Part shown: positions 14,541 through 16,763 of the stretch, piece after piece
How the letters are laid out: each line of letters begins with the position of its first letter
Numbering within the stretch: position 1 is the first letter of the stretch
Assembly (NCBI GenBank): GCA_937873345.1
Contig: CALMRL010000507.1
Span: 1 to 16,763, forward strand
Direction of reading: 5' to 3'
Source of the DNA: an uncultured Beijerinckiaceae bacterium
GTDB lineage: Bacteria > Pseudomonadota > Alphaproteobacteria > Rhizobiales > Beijerinckiaceae
DNA: 16,763 nucleotides
Translations under genes and position numbers: made by a program
Notes under the pieces: generated by a model
What the model saw: the letters and a program-made list of their open reading frames with translations, nothing else
What the model was told of the DNA's origin: nothing
Databases searched by the model: none

Positions 14541-14618
14541 TGGCAGGAGAGGAGGGACTCGAACCCCCAACCCCCGGTTTTGGAGACCGGTGCTCTAACC
14601 AAATTGAGCTACACTCCT
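14541..14618 (-). tRNA. tRNA-Trp (anticodon CCA)
   Basis: The minus strand folds as a tRNA. The acceptor AGGAGTG pairs with CTCTCCT, with one U-U mismatch at 6-67. The D-stem is GCTC/GAGC. The anticodon stem CCGGT/ACCGG surrounds loop CTCCAAA, giving anticodon CCA. The T-arm TGGGG/TCCCT encloses TTCGAGT-type loop sequence, and discriminator G is followed by an encoded CCA. The total of 78 bases includes CCA and a D-loop about two bases longer than usual. It ends 12 bases from the DUF2161 stop on the opposite strand. In many proteobacteria tRNA-Trp precedes secE-nusG; here it does not. Confidence 0.95.
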
Positions 14619-14619
14619 A

Positions 14620-14689
14620 GGCTGCCCCTGCATACCCGCTCGTGCCCCCTCGCGGCAAGGGGGATGCATGGCAAGAGGCATGCGCAGCC
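14620..14689 (+). promoter_or_regulatory. Possible folded leader upstream of queE
   Basis: GGCTGC (14620-14625) can pair with GCAGCC (14684-14689), enclosing a strong hairpin CCCCCT / loop CGCGGCA / AGGGGG (14645-14663), a TGCAT/ATGCA pair around it (14629-14633 with 14664-14668), and a competing GCATG/CATGC stem. It does not match the preQ1 riboswitch classes I know (no A-rich tail after a hairpin). Whether it is transcribed with queE is unknown. Confidence 0.25.
14629..14658 (-). promoter_or_regulatory. Candidate tRNA-Trp promoter
   Basis: Read leftward, TTGCCG (14658-14653), an 18-base spacer and TATGCA (14634-14629) lie just upstream of the tRNA, whose first base is 11 positions beyond the -10 box. 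Fit to sigma-70 elements is moderate. It overlaps the hairpin-rich leader of queE on the other strand. Confidence 0.35.
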
Positions 14690-14759
14690 GACAGGAGATC
14701 CCTTGACGTCCGGCGCCGGCCGGCACCATCTGCGCCGCGATGATGGTGCGGGCGCGAAG

Positions 14760-15404
14760 GTGACCTACGCGGTCAAGGAACTCTTCTACACGCTGCAGGG
14801 CGAGGGTGCGCAGTCCGGCCGCGCGGCGGTGTTCTGCCGCTTCAGCGGCTGCAACCTGTGGAGCGGGCGCGAGACCGATCGCGAGCAGGCCGTTTGTCGC
14901 TTCTGCGACACCGAGTTCGTCGGCACCAACGGTCAGGGCGGCGGGCGTTTCGCGGATGCGGCAAGCCTTGCCGATGCGATCGTCGGAACGTGGGCGGCCA
15001 AAGGCGTCGGCACCCCTTACGTCGTCTTCACCGGCGGCGAGCCGCTGCTGCAGCTCGACGGACCCCTGCTCGCAGCCGTGCGCGCCCGCGGATTCGAGTG
15101 CGCGGTCGAGACCAACGGCACCCTCCCCATCCCGGCCGGCGTCGACTGGGTCTGCGTCAGTCCCAAGGCCGGCGCGGCCCTGGTGGTCGAGACGGGCGAC
15201 GAGCTGAAGCTCGTTTATCCCCAGGATGCGATCAACCCGGCCGGGCTTGCCGGCCTTGCCGGCCTTGCCTTTCGACATTTCTGGCTGCAACCGATGGACG
15301 GTCCGGCGCGAGGGACCAACTCGCGGGCGGCCATCGCTTACTGCCTCGCCAACCCACGCTGGCGATTCTCGCTGCAAATGCACAAGGTGATCGGCATAGA
15401 CTGA
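14760..15404 (+). CDS. queE: 7-carboxy-7-deazaguanine synthase
   Basis: Radical SAM enzyme that turns 6-carboxytetrahydropterin into 7-carboxy-7-deazaguanine on the way to preQ0 and queuosine. The 214-residue protein starts MTYAVKELFYTLQGEGAQSG and has the Cys31-X14-Cys46-X2-Cys49 cluster motif, the spacing of the Burkholderia-type QueE, rather than CX3CX2C. FTGGEPLLQLD, ETNGT and CVSPKAGA follow. Choosing the GTG at 14760 puts the cysteines exactly at 31/46/49 and gives the usual length. A TTG at 14703 is also in frame and has AGGAG five bases upstream, which would add 19 residues; that start cannot be excluded. A 9-base tandem repeat encodes GLAGLAGLA near residues 162-170. The stop overlaps the queD start (TGATG). 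Confidence 0.93.
   Translation: MTYAVKELFYTLQGEGAQSGRAAVFCRFSGCNLWSGRETDREQAVCRFCDTEFVGTNGQGGGRFADAASLADAIVGTWAAKGVGTPYVVFTGGEPLLQLDGPLLAAVRARGFECAVETNGTLPIPAGVDWVCVSPKAGAALVVETGDELKLVYPQDAINPAGLAGLAGLAFRHFWLQPMDGPARGTNSRAAIAYCLANPRWRFSLQMHKVIGID
15243..15269 (+). repeat. 9-base tandem repeat inside queE
   Basis: Three copies of GGCCTTGCC (first copy GGGCTTGCC) in frame, encoding a repeated Gly-Leu-Ala. It sits in a loop-like part of QueE and leaves the frame intact; copy number could vary between strains without frameshift. Confidence 0.7.
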
Positions 15405-15772
15405 TGTTCGAGATTTCCAAGCAGTTCTGGTTCGAGGCGGCGCACACGCTGGAGCGCACGGTGGAGACCCAATCGAGCCGGCGCATCCACGGCCACTCCT
15501 ACCGTGCCGAGGTTGTGCTGCGCGGGCGCCCGGACCCGCACACCGGCATGGTGATTGACCTGACGCTGCTCGAGCGGGCGATCGCCGAGGCGCGCGATGG
15601 CCTCGACCATCGATTGCTCGACGAGGTCGACGACCTTGGACCGGCGACGATGGAGAACCTCGCCGCCTGGGTCTGGCGCAAGGTCGAGCCTCGCTGCCCC
15701 GGTCTCGCGAAGGTCACGGTCTTTCGCGATTCGAGCCGCGACACCGTAAGCTATTTCGGGCCCGCCGCGTAG
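15404..15772 (+). CDS. queD: 6-carboxy-5,6,7,8-tetrahydropterin synthase family protein
   Basis: QueD converts dihydroneopterin triphosphate into 6-carboxytetrahydropterin, the step before QueE. The 122-residue protein has the zinc histidines His14 (FEAAHTL) and His29/His31 (RIHGHSY), the substrate-side IDLTLLERAI, LDHRLLD with Asp68-His69, and PATMENLAAWVW. However, the catalytic Cys of E. coli QueD (four residues before HGH) is Ser25 here, and the KET glutamate region reads RDS with Asp109. I recall the same SSRRIHGHSY pattern in other alphaproteobacterial QueD proteins, and the overlap with queE supports the role, so this is probably a subfamily trait rather than loss. The ATG overlaps the queE stop by one base. 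queC is not in the window. Confidence 0.9.
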   Translation: MFEISKQFWFEAAHTLERTVETQSSRRIHGHSYRAEVVLRGRPDPHTGMVIDLTLLERAIAEARDGLDHRLLDEVDDLGPATMENLAAWVWRKVEPRCPGLAKVTVFRDSSRDTVSYFGPAA

Positions 15773-15773
15773 G

Positions 15774-15791
15774 TCGGCATTGCAGGGCCGA
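15774..15791. terminator. Weak inverted repeat between convergent queD and tatC
   Basis: TCGGC (15774-15778) and GCCGA (15787-15791) flank an 8-base loop within the 24-base gap between two facing genes. The stem is short and no T-run follows on either strand, so support is mainly positional. Confidence 0.25.
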
Positions 15792-15796
15792 TATCG

Positions 15797-16582
15797 TCAG
15801 GAGGAGTTGGTCCGCTTCAGCTCCTCGCGCCTGCGGCGCTCTTCCAGGATGCCGACCATGATGATCGCGCCCTCATAGAGGGCGTAGGCCGGCACCGCGA
15901 GTGCCAGCATCGAGAAGGCGTCAGGCGGCGTCAGCACCGCGGAGGCTGCGAACACGCCCACCACGGCGTAGCGCCGCTTCGAGCGTAGGAACGCGGCGTC
16001 GACGATCCCGATCTGCCCGAGCAGCGTCAGCACCACCGGCAGCTGGAACATCAGGCCGAAGGCGAAGATCAGCGTCATGATCAGGCTGAGGTACTCGCTG
16101 ACGCGCGGCAGCAGCTCGATCTGCGCCCTGCCCGGCTCCTTCGACTGCTCCATGCCGAGGAAGAAGTGCAGGAGGTTCGGCATCACCACGAAGTAGACGA
16201 GCAGGCCGCCGACCGCGAAGAACACCGGCGTCGCGAAGAGGTAGGGGCGGAAGGCATTGCGCTCGTGGCGGTACAGGCCCGGCGCGACGAATGCGTAGAG
16301 CTGCGTGAAGATCACAGGGCAGGCCATGAAGGCCGCGGTGAAGAAGGCGACGCGGATCTGCGTGAAGAAGTACTCCTGCGGCGCCGTGTAGATCAGCTTG
16401 GCGTCCGGTCCAGCGACGTGCTGGTAGGGCACGACGAGCAGGTTGTAGATATTCTTCGCGAAGAAGAATGACAGCAGGAACATCACGATGAAGGCGATCA
16501 GCGCCTTGATCAGGCGAGAGCGCAGTTCAACGAGATGTTCCATGAGAGGCGCCTTGGTCGCCTCGATGTCGGCCTCGGTCAC
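15797..16582 (-). CDS. tatC: Sec-independent translocase subunit TatC
   Basis: Polytopic inner-membrane core of the twin-arginine translocase; binds the RR signal of folded substrates together with TatB. The 261-residue protein begins KAPLMEHLVELRSRL with Glu15, has six hydrophobic segments (about 24-43, 76-98, 115-136, 162-188, 203-216, 222-245), APQEYFF (67-73), FVAPGLYRHER (98-108) containing the conserved Glu107, and LTPPD (217-221). The C-terminal tail is charged (EERRRREELKRTNSS). The start is GTG at 16582: the frame has a TAG three codons upstream and the N-terminus fits the family. No good ribosome site precedes it. The tatB stop lies 41 bases upstream. Confidence 0.97.
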   Translation of the reverse strand: MTEADIEATKAPLMEHLVELRSRLIKALIAFIVMFLLSFFFAKNIYNLLVVPYQHVAGPDAKLIYTAPQEYFFTQIRVAFFTAAFMACPVIFTQLYAFVAPGLYRHERNAFRPYLFATPVFFAVGGLLVYFVVMPNLLHFFLGMEQSKEPGRAQIELLPRVSEYLSLIMTLIFAFGLMFQLPVVLTLLGQIGIVDAAFLRSKRRYAVVGVFAASAVLTPPDAFSMLALAVPAYALYEGAIIMVGILEERRRREELKRTNSS

Positions 16583-16623
16583 GGTGCGCTACGCGCATGG
16601 CGGGCGTTCGTCGCCATGGCGTC

Positions 16624-16763
16624 TCAGGCCTCGCTGTGCGTGGGGTAGAGCGCCGGCCGGGTCGGTCGGGTCTCCGCCGCGCCGGTGGTCGGCTCGCCCG
16701 AGACCTGCGCTGCCGGGTCGGGGGAAGCCGACGGTCGCGACCGGGGCGCCAGGGCCTCGATGG
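16624..16763 (-). CDS. tatB: Probable TatB, C-terminal end only (cut by window)
   Basis: The minus-strand frame entering from the right edge encodes 45 residues then TGA. They are Pro/Ala/Ser/Thr-rich (IEALAPRSRPSASPDPAAQ near the edge) and end PALYPTHSEA. TatB has a poorly conserved, disordered C-terminus of this kind and normally precedes tatC. The conserved membrane helix is outside the window, so the call rests on position and composition. Confidence 0.6.
   Translation of the reverse strand, partial: IEALAPRSRPSASPDPAAQVSGEPTTGAAETRPTRPALYPTHSEA

Noticed and set aside
12127..14618. Genomic island or phage remnant bordered by tRNA-Trp
   Set aside because: No integrase, no repeat of the tRNA 3' end elsewhere in the window, and base composition matches the flanks.
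14620..14702. preQ1 riboswitch before queE-queD
   Set aside because: The stems seen do not match class I, II or III as I know them (no A-rich pseudoknot tail), so only a generic folded leader is noted.

Overview
The window looks like chromosomal DNA from a GC-rich alphaproteobacterium, most likely of the order Hyphomicrobiales (Rhizobiales). By eye it is close to 70% G+C with strong G/C at third codon positions. The order rpoZ-rsh-pdxJ-acpS, the pair dapA-smpB facing a large slt gene, the tatB-tatC order and the alphaproteobacterial style of Rsh, TatC and UbiH-type proteins all fit that group. I cannot name the genus. No IS element, prophage, CRISPR array, integrase or toxin-antitoxin pair was seen, so this is a core region with a few lineage-specific small genes.

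Layout. From 3832 down to 1 (minus strand) runs a compact operon: rpoZ, the bifunctional (p)ppGpp synthetase/hydrolase gene rsh, pdxJ and acpS (3' end cut off). The last three are joined by 4-base stop/start overlaps. A 292-base AT-richer spacer separates rpoZ from a rightward pair, an NYN-domain (LabA/DUF88) nuclease-like gene and a family 5 uracil-DNA glycosylase (4125-5380). These converge on the leftward dapA-smpB pair (6791-5384). After a 301-base divergent spacer comes a large exported lytic transglycosylase (7093-9318), then a leftward single-domain response regulator (9762-9376), a rightward alpha/beta hydrolase and a UbiH/UbiF-family FAD hydroxylase (9926-12107).

The stretch 12127-13833 holds less familiar genes: an exported NTF2-like protein and a 70-residue cysteine-containing protein, both leftward, then a rightward exported SLT-domain protein with a TTG start. 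It is followed by a DUF2161 PD-(D/E)XK-type protein (TTG start), tRNA-Trp(CCA) on the minus strand, the overlapping queE-queD pair of the queuosine/7-deazaguanine pathway, and leftward tatC with the 3' end of a probable tatB at the right edge.

The genes cover growth control (Rsh, omega subunit), cofactors (pyridoxal phosphate, acyl carrier protein activation, possibly ubiquinone), lysine/diaminopimelate supply for the wall (dapA), wall cutting (two lytic transglycosylases), ribosome rescue (smpB), DNA repair (UDG), tRNA modification (queDE) and protein export (tat). I found no clear new multi-gene system. The points most worth a second look are the AT-rich, U-run-bearing leader and first third of the NYN gene, a QueD lacking the usual catalytic Cys and Glu, the two small orphan proteins at 12127-12911, and the possible folded leader before queE. 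Seven of the listed proteins begin at GTG or TTG, so start calls here are easy to get wrong.
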